A stretch of 64,000 nt of DNA from Burkholderia sp. Ac-20365. GTDB lineage: Bacteria > Pseudomonadota > Gammaproteobacteria > Burkholderiales > Burkholderiaceae. Under the pieces are notes generated by a model. That model did not search any database and was not told the DNA's origin. It saw only the letters and a program-made list of their open reading frames with translations. Shown here piece by piece: positions 43,083-56,505 of the stretch. How positions within the stretch are numbered: position 1 is the first letter of the stretch; each line of letters opens with the position of its first letter. The DNA is taken from NCBI RefSeq assembly GCF_017104715.1, contig NZ_JAAGPI010000040.1:1-64000 (forward strand), in the 5' to 3' direction. Both the position numbers and the translations under genes were made by a program.

Positions 43083-44275
43083 GACAGGCCTTCCGCGAGA
43101 TCGAAGATCGGCATATACAGCAGCACGACAATCGTGCCGACTACGAGCCCGATGGCCGACATCAGCAGCGGTTCGAACATGCGCGTAAAGCGGTCGATCC
43201 AGCGGCTGATCTCGCCGTCGTAAAACGCCGCCGATTGTGTGAGCATCGTGCCGAGTTCGCCCGAGCGTTCACCGACGCGCAGCATGCGCAGCGAAATCGG
43301 CGTGGTGAGGTCTTCGGCGTGAAAGGAACTGGACAGCGGCGCACCGGACTGAACAGCGGCACGCGCACGCAGCAATCCTTCGCGCAATGCAGGCGATATC
43401 GTGCCGCCTGCCGTTTCCATGGCTGTCACGATTGGAATGCCGCCTTCCAGCAGCATGCCAAGCGTCAGATACAGCCGCGATAGCTGATAGATGCGCAGAT
43501 GCGGACCGAGCAGCGGGATGCGGCCCAGCAGGCTGACGAGTCCGATGCGCGCGATCGTCGCACGCACAACCGCGCCGCCCGCAATCGCAACCGCAACGGC
43601 TGCTGCAAACAGAGGCAGCCCATGCGCCGACGCAAACTTGCCCCAGTCGAGCAACATCTGCGACATCCACGGCAAGCTTCTGCCCGTGCCTTCATAGATG
43701 GTCGCGAAGCGCGGCACCACGAACGCGATCAGAAACGTCGACACGCCGCCGCCCACCACGAACAGGATGCTCGGATAGATCGCGGAGCTGATCAGCTTGT
43801 TGCGCACCATGTCGATGCGCGCCTGGTAATCGACATAGCGTTGCAGCGAGCGCGGCAGATCGCTCGTGCCCTCGGCAGCGCGCACGATCCCGACGTAGAG
43901 CGGAGGGAACACATCGGGCTGCTCGGCGAGCAGGCTCGAAAAGCGCTTGCCTTCGCGCAAGCCCGCAAGGAGCCGCTGCAGAATGCCGCGCAGCCTCGCG
44001 TTGCCTTCGCGCTCGACCAGCGCCTCCAGACCTTCGACAATGGATAAACCCGCCGTCAGCAGCGCCAGCAGTTCCTGGCTGAACAGCACGAGCGAGATGC
44101 CGCCGCGCGAGGCCTTCGCCGAGCGCAGTGTGCCTAATGTGCGCGTTGCGCGCAGTTGCGTCGCGTGCAGGCCGCGCGCTTCGACCTGGCGGCGCGCGTC
44201 GTCTTCGTCCTGCGCATCGATGACGAGCGCGACGATCTGGTTGTCGGGCGAGAGCGCCCTTACTTCGTACGGCAT
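43079..44275 (-). CDS. gspF: GspF-family inner-membrane platform protein
   Basis: A 398-residue polytopic protein with two GspF/PilC cytoplasmic domains (SQELLALLTAGLSIVEGLEAL and LYLTLGMLLEGGIPIVTAMETA) and three membrane helices near residues 170-195, 220-245 and 370-395. It forms the membrane platform on which the GspE ATPase acts. It follows gspG by 84 bases and is co-translated with gspE. Confidence 0.92.
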   Translation of the reverse strand: MPYEVRALSPDNQIVALVIDAQDEDDARRQVEARGLHATQLRATRTLGTLRSAKASRGGISLVLFSQELLALLTAGLSIVEGLEALVEREGNARLRGILQRLLAGLREGKRFSSLLAEQPDVFPPLYVGIVRAAEGTSDLPRSLQRYVDYQARIDMVRNKLISSAIYPSILFVVGGGVSTFLIAFVVPRFATIYEGTGRSLPWMSQMLLDWGKFASAHGLPLFAAAVAVAIAGGAVVRATIARIGLVSLLGRIPLLGPHLRIYQLSRLYLTLGMLLEGGIPIVTAMETAGGTISPALREGLLRARAAVQSGAPLSSSFHAEDLTTPISLRMLRVGERSGELGTMLTQSAAFYDGEISRWIDRFTRMFEPLLMSAIGLVVGTIVVLLYMPIFDLAEGLS

Positions 44276-44359
44276 GGTGCTGTGCTACCGGCCTGTTATG
44301 GTCTGCTTCCCCGTTGCGTCGCGTGCTGTGTCCGCACGTGCCGCACTACCTGTGTTGCG

Positions 44360-44824
44360 TCATTCGCTGCTGATGTCGGCGTCTTCGCCCGAGCCGCCTG
44401 GCTGGCCGTCGCGCCCGTACGAAATCACCGCATAGTCGCCCTTCGTGCCGGGCACCTGATACACGTACGGATGTCCCCACGGATCGAGCGGCACTTCCTT
44501 CTTCAGATACGGGCCTGCCCATTTGTCCGCGTTCGCCGGTTTGACGACGAGCGCGGAAAGGTTTTCGTCGGCAGTGGGATAACGGCCGACATCGAGCCGG
44601 AAGTTATCGACCGACTTCGTAAAGACGTCGATCTGCGCGCGCGCGATCGTCGCCTGCGACTTGCCGAGCTGCGAGAAATAGCGCGGCCCCACCAGCGCCG
44701 CCAGCATGCCGATGATGACCAGCACCACCAGCAGTTCGAGCAGCGTAAAGCCGCCCTGTTTCGGTTTCCGCGCGCGCCTCTTCGTACTGGCGTGCGGCGC
44801 GCGACTGCGTGTTACGGACTGCAT
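44360..44824 (-). CDS. gspG: GspG major pseudopilin
   Basis: A 154-residue major pseudopilin. A long basic leader (MQSVTRSRAPHASTKRRARKPKQGG) precedes FTLLELLVVLVIIGMLAALV with Glu5. The C-terminal part has DNFRLDVGRYPTADENLSALV, AGPYLKKEVPLDPWGHPYVY and a DGQPGGSGEDADISS end, which is the calcium-binding GspG signature. The start at 44824 has AAGGAAGTGTCG upstream. It is the first machine gene after the presumed cargo gene, separated from it by the hairpin at 44845-44867. Confidence 0.93.
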   Translation of the reverse strand: MQSVTRSRAPHASTKRRARKPKQGGFTLLELLVVLVIIGMLAALVGPRYFSQLGKSQATIARAQIDVFTKSVDNFRLDVGRYPTADENLSALVVKPANADKWAGPYLKKEVPLDPWGHPYVYQVPGTKGDYAVISYGRDGQPGGSGEDADISSE

Positions 44825-44844
44825 CGACACTTCCTTCAAAAGTT

Positions 44845-44867
44845 GGACGCCCGCAAGGCGGGCGTCC
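44845..44867 (-). terminator. Intra-operon hairpin (attenuator or partial terminator)
   Basis: On the minus strand GGACGCCCGC and GCGGGCGTCC form a perfect 10-bp stem with a 3-base loop, followed by AACTTTTGAA. It lies between the stop of the 1887-residue protein gene (44896) and gspG, 21 bases before the gspG ATG. It probably lowers machine expression relative to the cargo, or stabilises the cargo mRNA 3' end. Confidence 0.7.
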
Positions 44868-44895
44868 ATGCAACGTTACGAAAGGGACATCGGTA

Positions 44896-50559
<5,664 letters not shown>

Positions 50560-50656
50560 TATGGTTTCCTTGTCGTTCTTTCCGGTCTTTCTTTGAATTG
50601 ATGTGGCTCTATGTTCACGCCGTGCCGTTTAGTGCGGCCTATGCACGAGCAGACAC

Positions 50657-50702
50657 ACTCGCCGGTGCCAGTGCGCAATGCGCGCCTTTTGCACCGGCGA
50701 GT
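50657..50702 (-). promoter_or_regulatory. Long inverted repeat in the operon leader
   Basis: ACTCGCCGGTGC and GCACCGGCGAGT are perfect 12-bp arms separated by 22 bases, ending 98 bases before the giant-protein start. Transcribed, it would make a strong hairpin; as DNA it could be a paired operator. Confidence 0.55.
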
Positions 50703-50745
50703 ACGACTGCGCCACTTTCCTGATTGCCGAACATCCCAAATGGCA

Positions 50746-50759
50746 AGCAAACGTTTGCT
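50746..50759. promoter_or_regulatory. LacI-family-type operator
   Basis: AGCAAACGTTTGCT is a perfect 14-bp palindrome with the AAACGTTT core of LacI/PurR-family operators, 187 bases upstream of the giant-protein gene. The cognate regulator is not adjacent; the LacI-family protein at 6411 has a different preferred core. Confidence 0.6.
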
Positions 50760-51216
50760 CTTCGATTTGAATACGCTTGCTTAAAGACGCCCCAATCCCA
50801 CTATTTAATTTTTCATGGCCAGGCCAATCGTTGTTTTGATGTATTCCTGTACGCAATAGACGATTGCGTGCGGAATGCCTTTTATTTCTTTGCTACGTAT
50901 GTACGCGATTCCCGACTGCGCAACGCGATGCGGCAAGCCTGAACCCCCGCGTTGGCGCAGCATTCTTCTTTACTTTTGTGACGGCGATGTTACGAACAAT
51001 TTCAAATTCGAAGCGATGAGTTAAGTCTGCCGCTTAATGGAAAGTTCTCATTTCAATTGCCATTTAGCGCAAGCTTTCAGTCCGCTCACAGCGTGCCTTA
51101 CGGTCGGGCATTAGACATTCATCTAATTTTTAAAGCAATAGCAATAGAGTCAACGCGATGTTGCCTGGCGGGAAACACCGCGCGACCCGTTCACTCATCC
51201 ATTACTCATTCACCCA

Positions 51217-52335
51217 TTACTTTCCGGCATTCAACTGTACAAACTCGCGTGAGAGGAAAGATCTCTGTGCGCTGTCGATCAGATCATGCATCTGCACCGC
51301 ATCGGCGAAGCTCGGCGCAGCGTGCGTACCATTCGCCACATCGTGCGCGTATTCCCAATAGAGTTCGGCCAGTTCCAGCACGGCAGAAGGCAAACCTGAT
51401 TCGGGCAAGCGCAGATAGCTCTGCGGCACGTGCAGTCTTTCGAGTGGCTGCCGGTCGCCGTGCGCGCCGAAGATTGCATAGTCGTCGCCGACATCGCCAA
51501 ATGCCGATTCATTCGTGATACGCAGATCCCCTTCCGTCCCGGTGATATCGATCTGCACGCCCGAGCCGTTGCGCTTGCCGCCTTCGATATGCACTGACAC
51601 AACCGCGTGATCGTTCAACATGCCAGCAAGCACAAGTTGATCGGGGGTCGATGTGGGCATCGACGCACCTGTCTCGCGAATCGTCACCGACGGGAACTGA
51701 TTCGGCGTAAGCGCGGCAATCGAAACAGGCCAGCCGGTTCCGGAAAACAGCATGTCGAGAAAGTGGCCGCCATAGATCGAAACCACTGACGAAAAGTTCT
51801 CAGGCGGCACCGTCCATTCGAGTGCGCGCGAGCGTGTCGCCTGGAAGTAGTTCATGCTCACGTGCATGCGCACCGAACGCAATTCGCCCACATAGCCTTG
51901 CTGAATCAGATCGCGCACATAGCGGTTATGCGGTGCAAAGCGCCGCTGCAATCCGACGACATGCCGCACGCCGCGCTCTTTCGCAAGCTTCAACAGTTCT
52001 TTCGATTCGGCGAGCGTCGTCGTCAACGGCCATTCGCAATACACGTGCTTGCCTGCAGCGATAACGCGTTTCACGGTCTGCGCGTGTTGCGGGGCTGTAT
52101 TGAGCACGACCACGAGATCGATGTCGGCGCTGTCGATCAGTTCATCGATCGATCCGGCCACGCGTGTGATCCGATATTCGCGCGCCGCTGCTTCAGCGGC
52201 CTCGCGCCGATGACTGTACACAGCTTGCAGCGTGTACTGCGGCAACAGATCGAGCACGCGCAGGTGGCCGTGCTTCGCCCAGTTGCCGACGCCGATCACA
52301 CCCACGCGCAACGGCACAACTTGTGATGCTTCCAT
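51217..52335 (-). CDS. Gfo/Idh/MocA-family oxidoreductase
   Basis: A 372-residue NAD(P)-dependent dehydrogenase. The N-terminal Rossmann domain has VGVIGVGNWAKHGHL and IDLVVVLNTAPQHAQTV; the family EKP motif reads CEWPLTTT, with Trp replacing the Lys that usually contacts cofactor and substrate. The C-terminal alpha/beta domain contains SIYGGHFLDMLF with the conserved His. Gal80/galactose dehydrogenase-like members are the nearest in feel. The start at 52335 is one of two close ATGs (the other at 52365). The gene is followed by an MDR reductase upstream on the same strand, 45 bases away. Confidence 0.84.
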   Translation of the reverse strand: MEASQVVPLRVGVIGVGNWAKHGHLRVLDLLPQYTLQAVYSHRREAAEAAAREYRITRVAGSIDELIDSADIDLVVVLNTAPQHAQTVKRVIAAGKHVYCEWPLTTTLAESKELLKLAKERGVRHVVGLQRRFAPHNRYVRDLIQQGYVGELRSVRMHVSMNYFQATRSRALEWTVPPENFSSVVSIYGGHFLDMLFSGTGWPVSIAALTPNQFPSVTIRETGASMPTSTPDQLVLAGMLNDHAVVSVHIEGGKRNGSGVQIDITGTEGDLRITNESAFGDVGDDYAIFGAHGDRQPLERLHVPQSYLRLPESGLPSAVLELAELYWEYAHDVANGTHAAPSFADAVQMHDLIDSAQRSFLSREFVQLNAGK

Positions 52336-52380
52336 GATTTCCAGTTCTCCATTCAATGACTGCATGCAACAGCACGCGCA

Positions 52381-53370
52381 TCACACCGACACGACGATGC
52401 GTCCAAAGTGCTCGTTGCGTTCGAGCGCGGTATGCGCCTGCACGATCTGATCGAATGCGAAGCGCTGTGCGATCACCGTCTTGAGCGCGCCCGACTGCAA
52501 TCCGTCGAAAATGAATGCGGCTGCATCGGCCTGGCGTTGCGCGTCCGTGGTAGTCGAAAACAGGTTATAGCCATGCACGGTGATGCGTTTATAGAGCAAG
52601 GGCAACACGGGCAGCACGGTTTCATCGGGACTCAATGCGCCATACAACAGGATCGTGCCGCCGGGCCGCGTCGCATCGATCAGACGAGCGAAAGTCCTGC
52701 CGCCGACGGGATCGAACACGAGGTCCGCGCCTCGTCCATCCGTGATGCGCTGCACGGCTTCAACGAGATCGTCTTCGTCCGTAACGATGACGTGGTCTGC
52801 ACCGAGCGCAATCAGCGCGTCGCGCTTCGCGCGCGTTCGCGTCAATGCGACTGCCGTCGCGCCCAGACGCTTCGCCACCTGAATCGCGCCGAGGCCCACA
52901 CCGCTCGACGCTGCCGGAATCAGCACGACGTCGCCCTGTTTGACGAGTCCATTCTCAGTGAATGCGGCGTAAGGCGTCACGAAAACATTCCAGATCGCCA
53001 CCGCGTCTACGTGAGAAAGCCACGCGGGACTCTTCACGACAGCGTGCGCAGGCGCGAGCACGAGTTCGCCGTACACGCCGTAATCGTTCATCGAAAACGA
53101 AGGCACCGTGCTGACGGCATCGCCGATTGCAACATGCGTGACGTTGGCACCCACCGCATCCACCACACCTGACGCTTCATAACCGACACGCGCCGGCAGC
53201 TTTGCGGGCTCGACGTATTCGCCACGCCGCCACATCGCTTCCGCCCGGTTCAGCCCGATGGCCTTTACGCGGATCCGTACTTCATTAGCAGCAGGTTCGG
53301 GCGTACCGATCTCGGTGTACTCGAACACATCGGGACCGCCGTGCCGCGCAAAGGTAATCGCTTTCGCCAT
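52381..53370 (-). CDS. Zinc-independent MDR (quinone reductase-like) oxidoreductase
   Basis: A 329-residue medium-chain reductase that begins MAKAITFARHGGPDVFEYTEI and has GLNRAEAMWRRGEYVEPAKLPARVGYEASG, then IPAASSGVGLGAIQVAKRLGA as its nucleotide loop. Zinc ligands are absent. It reduces activated C=C bonds or quinones with NADPH. The start at 53370 is preferred to a 44-residue open lead. It diverges from the old yellow enzyme gene, sharing a regulatory region, which suggests a common response to electrophiles. Confidence 0.87.
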   Translation of the reverse strand: MAKAITFARHGGPDVFEYTEIGTPEPAANEVRIRVKAIGLNRAEAMWRRGEYVEPAKLPARVGYEASGVVDAVGANVTHVAIGDAVSTVPSFSMNDYGVYGELVLAPAHAVVKSPAWLSHVDAVAIWNVFVTPYAAFTENGLVKQGDVVLIPAASSGVGLGAIQVAKRLGATAVALTRTRAKRDALIALGADHVIVTDEDDLVEAVQRITDGRGADLVFDPVGGRTFARLIDATRPGGTILLYGALSPDETVLPVLPLLYKRITVHGYNLFSTTTDAQRQADAAAFIFDGLQSGALKTVIAQRFAFDQIVQAHTALERNEHFGRIVVSV

Positions 53371-53693
53371 GATCCATTCCTTTATTTCGTTCAATCCATC
53401 ACAGGCGTTTCGCCATGAAACGCCGCTTGAAGTGGCTCGAATTATCGGAATCGTGTTCTGAAGGATAAATGCGGCGCCGCAGACATCACTGTTCTTTTGC
53501 ACCCAACAATCACGTTTTCCACGCGGGAAGCCCCGTGCAGCAAGGTTCGCACGATTGCGGACAGGCGTGTCCGTAGTGCGTGAACCGGCGGACTGTTTTT
53601 CTCGCGGATCGCTGCCACTACATTGGCGTCAAGCGTCGCCGGTTATCGGCAACACGCAACAGCTTCCCTGAATATCGGATTGTGGAGATTGAA
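53371..53693. other. 323-base divergent regulatory region
   Basis: No gene seen. It lies between the MDR reductase and the old yellow enzyme and contains a 6-4-6 inverted repeat (53558-53573) and a 12-bp palindrome TGCGGCGCCGCA (53469-53480), the latter possibly by chance in GC-rich DNA. Confidence 0.45.
53558..53573. promoter_or_regulatory. Candidate operator CGGACA-N4-TGTCCG
   Basis: A perfect 6-4-6 inverted repeat of the size used by TetR or MarR regulators, placed 121 bases before the old yellow enzyme start. No such regulator gene is adjacent. Confidence 0.35.
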
Positions 53694-54803
53694 ATGTCCA
53701 AACTGTTTTCGAAAGTCACGCTTGGTTCTTACGAAATCGCGCATCGCGTTGTGCTCGCCCCGCTCACCCGCATGCGTGCCGAAAGCGGCGCACGCCCCGG
53801 CCCGCTGATGGCTGAATACTATGCGCAGCGCACGTCGGAAGGCGCGCTGCTGATCGGCGAGGCAACCATCGCCGCGCCGAACGGCAACGGTTATCTCGGC
53901 GCGCCCGGCCTGTACGACGACAGCCAGATCGCTGGCTGGAAGGCCGTCACCCATGCGGTGCACGCCAAAGGCGGCAAGATCTTTCTTCAGCTTTATCACG
54001 CAGGACGTCAATCGAATGCGCAGTTGCAGCCCGATGGCGGCCGTCCCGTCGGACCGTCCGAAGTGCCGCACGGCGGCGTTGCCTATACGGAAGCGGGCTG
54101 GGTGCCCAACACGCCGAATCGTGCGCTGGAAACGGCTGAAATCGCTGGCATCGTCGAAAGCTTCCGCACAGCGGCCGAACGCGGCGTGAAAGCGGGTTTC
54201 GACGGCGTCGAGCTGCATGCGGCCAACGGTTATCTGTTCGACCAGTTCCTGCAGGATGGCAGCAACAAACGCACGGACGAATACGGCGGTTCGATCGTCA
54301 ACCGCGCGCGCCTGCTGCTCGACACGACGCGCGCCGTGATCGGCGTGTGGGGTGCGGACAAGGTGGCAGTGCGTCTCGGACCGAGCGGTTCGTGGGGCGA
54401 CATGTCGGATAGCAACCCCGAAGCGCTGTTCACCTATGTGGCGGACGAACTGAACAAACTCGGCATCGCCTATCTGCATCTGATCGAGCCGCGCATCGCT
54501 GGCAATGTCGAAGACGATTCGCGCGACCAGCAACCGGTCGCCGCGAAATCGCTGCGGACGCATTTTCATGGGCCGATCATCGCGGCAGGCGGCTTCAGCG
54601 GCGACAGCGCCGAAGCGATCGTGCAATCGGGCGATGCGGATCTGGTCGCGTTCGGACGGCATTTCATCGCGAACCCGGACCTGCCCGAACGCCTGCGCAA
54701 AGGTCTGCCGCTGAATGCGTACGACCGCGATACTTTCTTCGGTGGCACGGATGTCGGTTACACCGACTATCCGTTCCATGACGAAGCGGCTGTCGCGGCC
54801 TGA
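53694..54803 (+). CDS. Old yellow enzyme family ene-reductase (NemA-like)
   Basis: A 369-residue FMN protein. Family marks are LAPLTRMRAESGARPGPLMAEYYAQR, LQLYHAGRQSN, and ELHAANGYLFDQFLQDGSNKRTDEYGGS with the His/Asn pair that binds the enone oxygen and the phosphate-side region LVAFGRHFIANPDL. It reduces activated alkenes, nitrate esters or N-ethylmaleimide with NADPH. The start at 53694 follows GTGGAGATTGAA. A 10-bp hairpin lies 40 bases after the stop. Confidence 0.92.
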   Translation: MSKLFSKVTLGSYEIAHRVVLAPLTRMRAESGARPGPLMAEYYAQRTSEGALLIGEATIAAPNGNGYLGAPGLYDDSQIAGWKAVTHAVHAKGGKIFLQLYHAGRQSNAQLQPDGGRPVGPSEVPHGGVAYTEAGWVPNTPNRALETAEIAGIVESFRTAAERGVKAGFDGVELHAANGYLFDQFLQDGSNKRTDEYGGSIVNRARLLLDTTRAVIGVWGADKVAVRLGPSGSWGDMSDSNPEALFTYVADELNKLGIAYLHLIEPRIAGNVEDDSRDQQPVAAKSLRTHFHGPIIAAGGFSGDSAEAIVQSGDADLVAFGRHFIANPDLPERLRKGLPLNAYDRDTFFGGTDVGYTDYPFHDEAAVAA

Positions 54804-54842
54804 AACGCGTGTTCTGACATGACGGTTGATTCGTAGCGAACA

Positions 54843-54866
54843 GGAGGCGACCAGACGGTCGCTTCC
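54843..54866 (+). terminator. Hairpin terminator after the old yellow enzyme gene
   Basis: GGAGGCGACC and GGTCGCTTCC pair over 10 bp (one G-T) around AGAC. No long T run follows. Confidence 0.45.
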
Positions 54867-55008
54867 TCGCTGGCGGCTCATGCGGAGCAAGCATCGCCCT
54901 CAGTCACTCGCGTCAATTGATCCGATCGACGTCGCCTCTTCTTTCCCCTGTATTTCCTTATGCACGTCGCGCGCGCCGCCGTCTGCGCGCTCGCCGGAGT
55001 TTCCCGTT

Positions 55009-56265
55009 ATGGACATCCATCAGTCCGCGTCGCTCGCCGACGCGTCTTTGTCGTCTTCACCCGCAGTCAATCCGCGACGCTGGCTCGCCGTACTCTCAAT
55101 TGCACTCGGCTCGTTTGCGTTCGTGACGACGGAGTACATGCCCGTCGGCGTGTTGCCGAAAATCGCAACAGACCTCGCGGTCACGCCCGGCACGGCCGGT
55201 CTGATGACCACGACGCCCGGACTCATCGCCGCCCTCTCCGCGCCGATGCTGCTGCTCGCGGCAGGTCGCCTGAACCGCCGTTCGATTCTGCTGTTGCTGT
55301 CGGTCGCGCTGGTTGCGTCGAATCTCGTTTCGGCTTTTGCAACGAACTTCGCGACGATGCTCGTCGGGCGCGCACTGCTCGGCATCAGTCTCGGCGGATT
55401 CTGGACCGTTGCGCTCGGCGTGTCAGGACAGATCGTCGTCGAAGAAGAAAGCGCCAAAGCCAGTGCAACGATCTTCATGGGCATCACGCTCGCGACTGTC
55501 ATCGGTGTGCCGCTCGGCACCTTCATCGCCGAACTGTCGTCGTGGCGCGTCTCGTTCTTCGCCACCGCCGCGCTCGCGCTCACAGCACTGCTGATGCAGG
55601 CGACACTGTTGCCCGATCTGCCGCCGCGCGCCGCCGCACGTATCGCCGATTTCCGCCGCATGCTCGCGCGCGGCACCGTAGTGCGCAGCCTGATGCTCGT
55701 CGCCTTGCTGTTCGGCGCCCACTTCTGCGCATACACCTATATCGCGCCCTTCCTCGAGGACAACGCGTTGCTCGGCGCGACGTGGGTGACGGCATTGCTG
55801 CTCGGCTTCGGTATCGTCGGCTTCATGTCGAACTTCGTTGCGTCGGCATTCGTCACCTCGCATCCGCGCCTGTCGCTGTTCGCGATGACTGCACTCCTCA
55901 TGGCATCGCTGGTAGCACTTCCTGTGTACGCACAGATGCACGGCGCAGTGATCGCGGGCGTGCTCGCGTGGGGCGTCGCTTATGGCGCGATTCCGTTATG
56001 CCTGAGCGTGTGGATGCAAATGACATCGCCGCAACAACCGGAAGCTGCATCGGCGCTGTTCGTCGGCGCGGTGCAAACGGCTATCGCCGCAGGTTCGCTC
56101 GCTGGCGGCGTAGCGGTCGATCACGCCGGCGCAACAGGCGCAATGCATCTTGGCGTATTGCTCTGCGCAATGGGACTCGCTGTGCTTGCATCATTCAGCA
56201 CCACGCGACGCACGTTGTCCGCTGTGCTCGAAAACCAGGTTGTTAACCGGCGTCGCTTCACGTGA
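55009..56265 (+). CDS. MFS efflux transporter (DHA1/AraJ-like)
   Basis: A 418-residue twelve-segment carrier. WLAVLSIALGSFAFVTTEYMPVGVLPKIATDL with the TEY/MPVGVLP motif and LVGRALLGISLGGFWTVALG mark the arabinose-efflux/YdhP/SotB group of sugar and drug exporters. The start at 55009 (MDIHQSASLAD) follows GCCGGAGTTTCCCGTT. The C-terminus VLENQVVNRRRFT is followed within 20 bases by the remnant of a fimbrial gene, so the end of this gene may lie at a deletion junction. Confidence 0.88.
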   Translation: MDIHQSASLADASLSSSPAVNPRRWLAVLSIALGSFAFVTTEYMPVGVLPKIATDLAVTPGTAGLMTTTPGLIAALSAPMLLLAAGRLNRRSILLLLSVALVASNLVSAFATNFATMLVGRALLGISLGGFWTVALGVSGQIVVEEESAKASATIFMGITLATVIGVPLGTFIAELSSWRVSFFATAALALTALLMQATLLPDLPPRAAARIADFRRMLARGTVVRSLMLVALLFGAHFCAYTYIAPFLEDNALLGATWVTALLLGFGIVGFMSNFVASAFVTSHPRLSLFAMTALLMASLVALPVYAQMHGAVIAGVLAWGVAYGAIPLCLSVWMQMTSPQQPEAASALFVGAVQTAIAAGSLAGGVAVDHAGATGAMHLGVLLCAMGLAVLASFSTTRRTLSAVLENQVVNRRRFT

Positions 56266-56283
56266 AGTACGTCAACGCATATC

Positions 56284-56445
56284 GAAGCAGCTAGCCTGCG
56301 TGAATCGATCAATCGCGTTGCGCAGAACGGTATCGGCACGGGCAACACGACATCGTTCGTTCACGATGTATGGCGCGTGCCGCCGCACACCACGCCGCAG
56401 CCTGGCAACTACAGCGACACAATCGCGGCGACCATCAGTTTCTAG
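56284..56445 (+). pseudogene. Spore coat U domain (Csu-type fimbrial subunit) C-terminal remnant
   Basis: In one frame 56284-56445 reads a 53-residue tail ending at TAG. The end, with GTGNTTSF then VWRVPPHTTPQPGN and YSDTIAATISF, matches the closing strands of SCPU-domain proteins, where GxGTGxxQxFxVYGRVP and GxYxDTxTxTIxF are usual. There is no start codon, signal peptide or first half, and a stop lies just upstream. The fragment starts within 20 bases of the efflux gene stop, so an old chaperone-usher-type fimbrial cluster seems to have been deleted here. Confidence 0.65.
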
Positions 56446-56505
56446 CGTCGTGCGCGAAGGAAGTCCGTACAATGGCACGATCTCAGGCTTGAGACGGGTC
56501 GTGTC

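Larger units (their letters stand above)
50560..51216. other. 657-base AT-richer intergenic region upstream of the giant-protein/secretion operon
   Basis: No credible gene. Base composition is clearly more AT-rich than the flanks, especially 50740-51240. It holds a ribosome site AAGGAAACC before the 50559 start, the long inverted repeat at 50657-50702 and the LacI-like palindrome at 50746-50759. The operon promoter must lie here; I cannot place its -10 and -35 boxes reliably. Confidence 0.55.

Noticed and set aside
53469..53480. Palindrome TGCGGCGCCGCA as an operator
   Set aside because: Twelve GC-rich bases are likely by chance at this base composition and nothing else supports a role.
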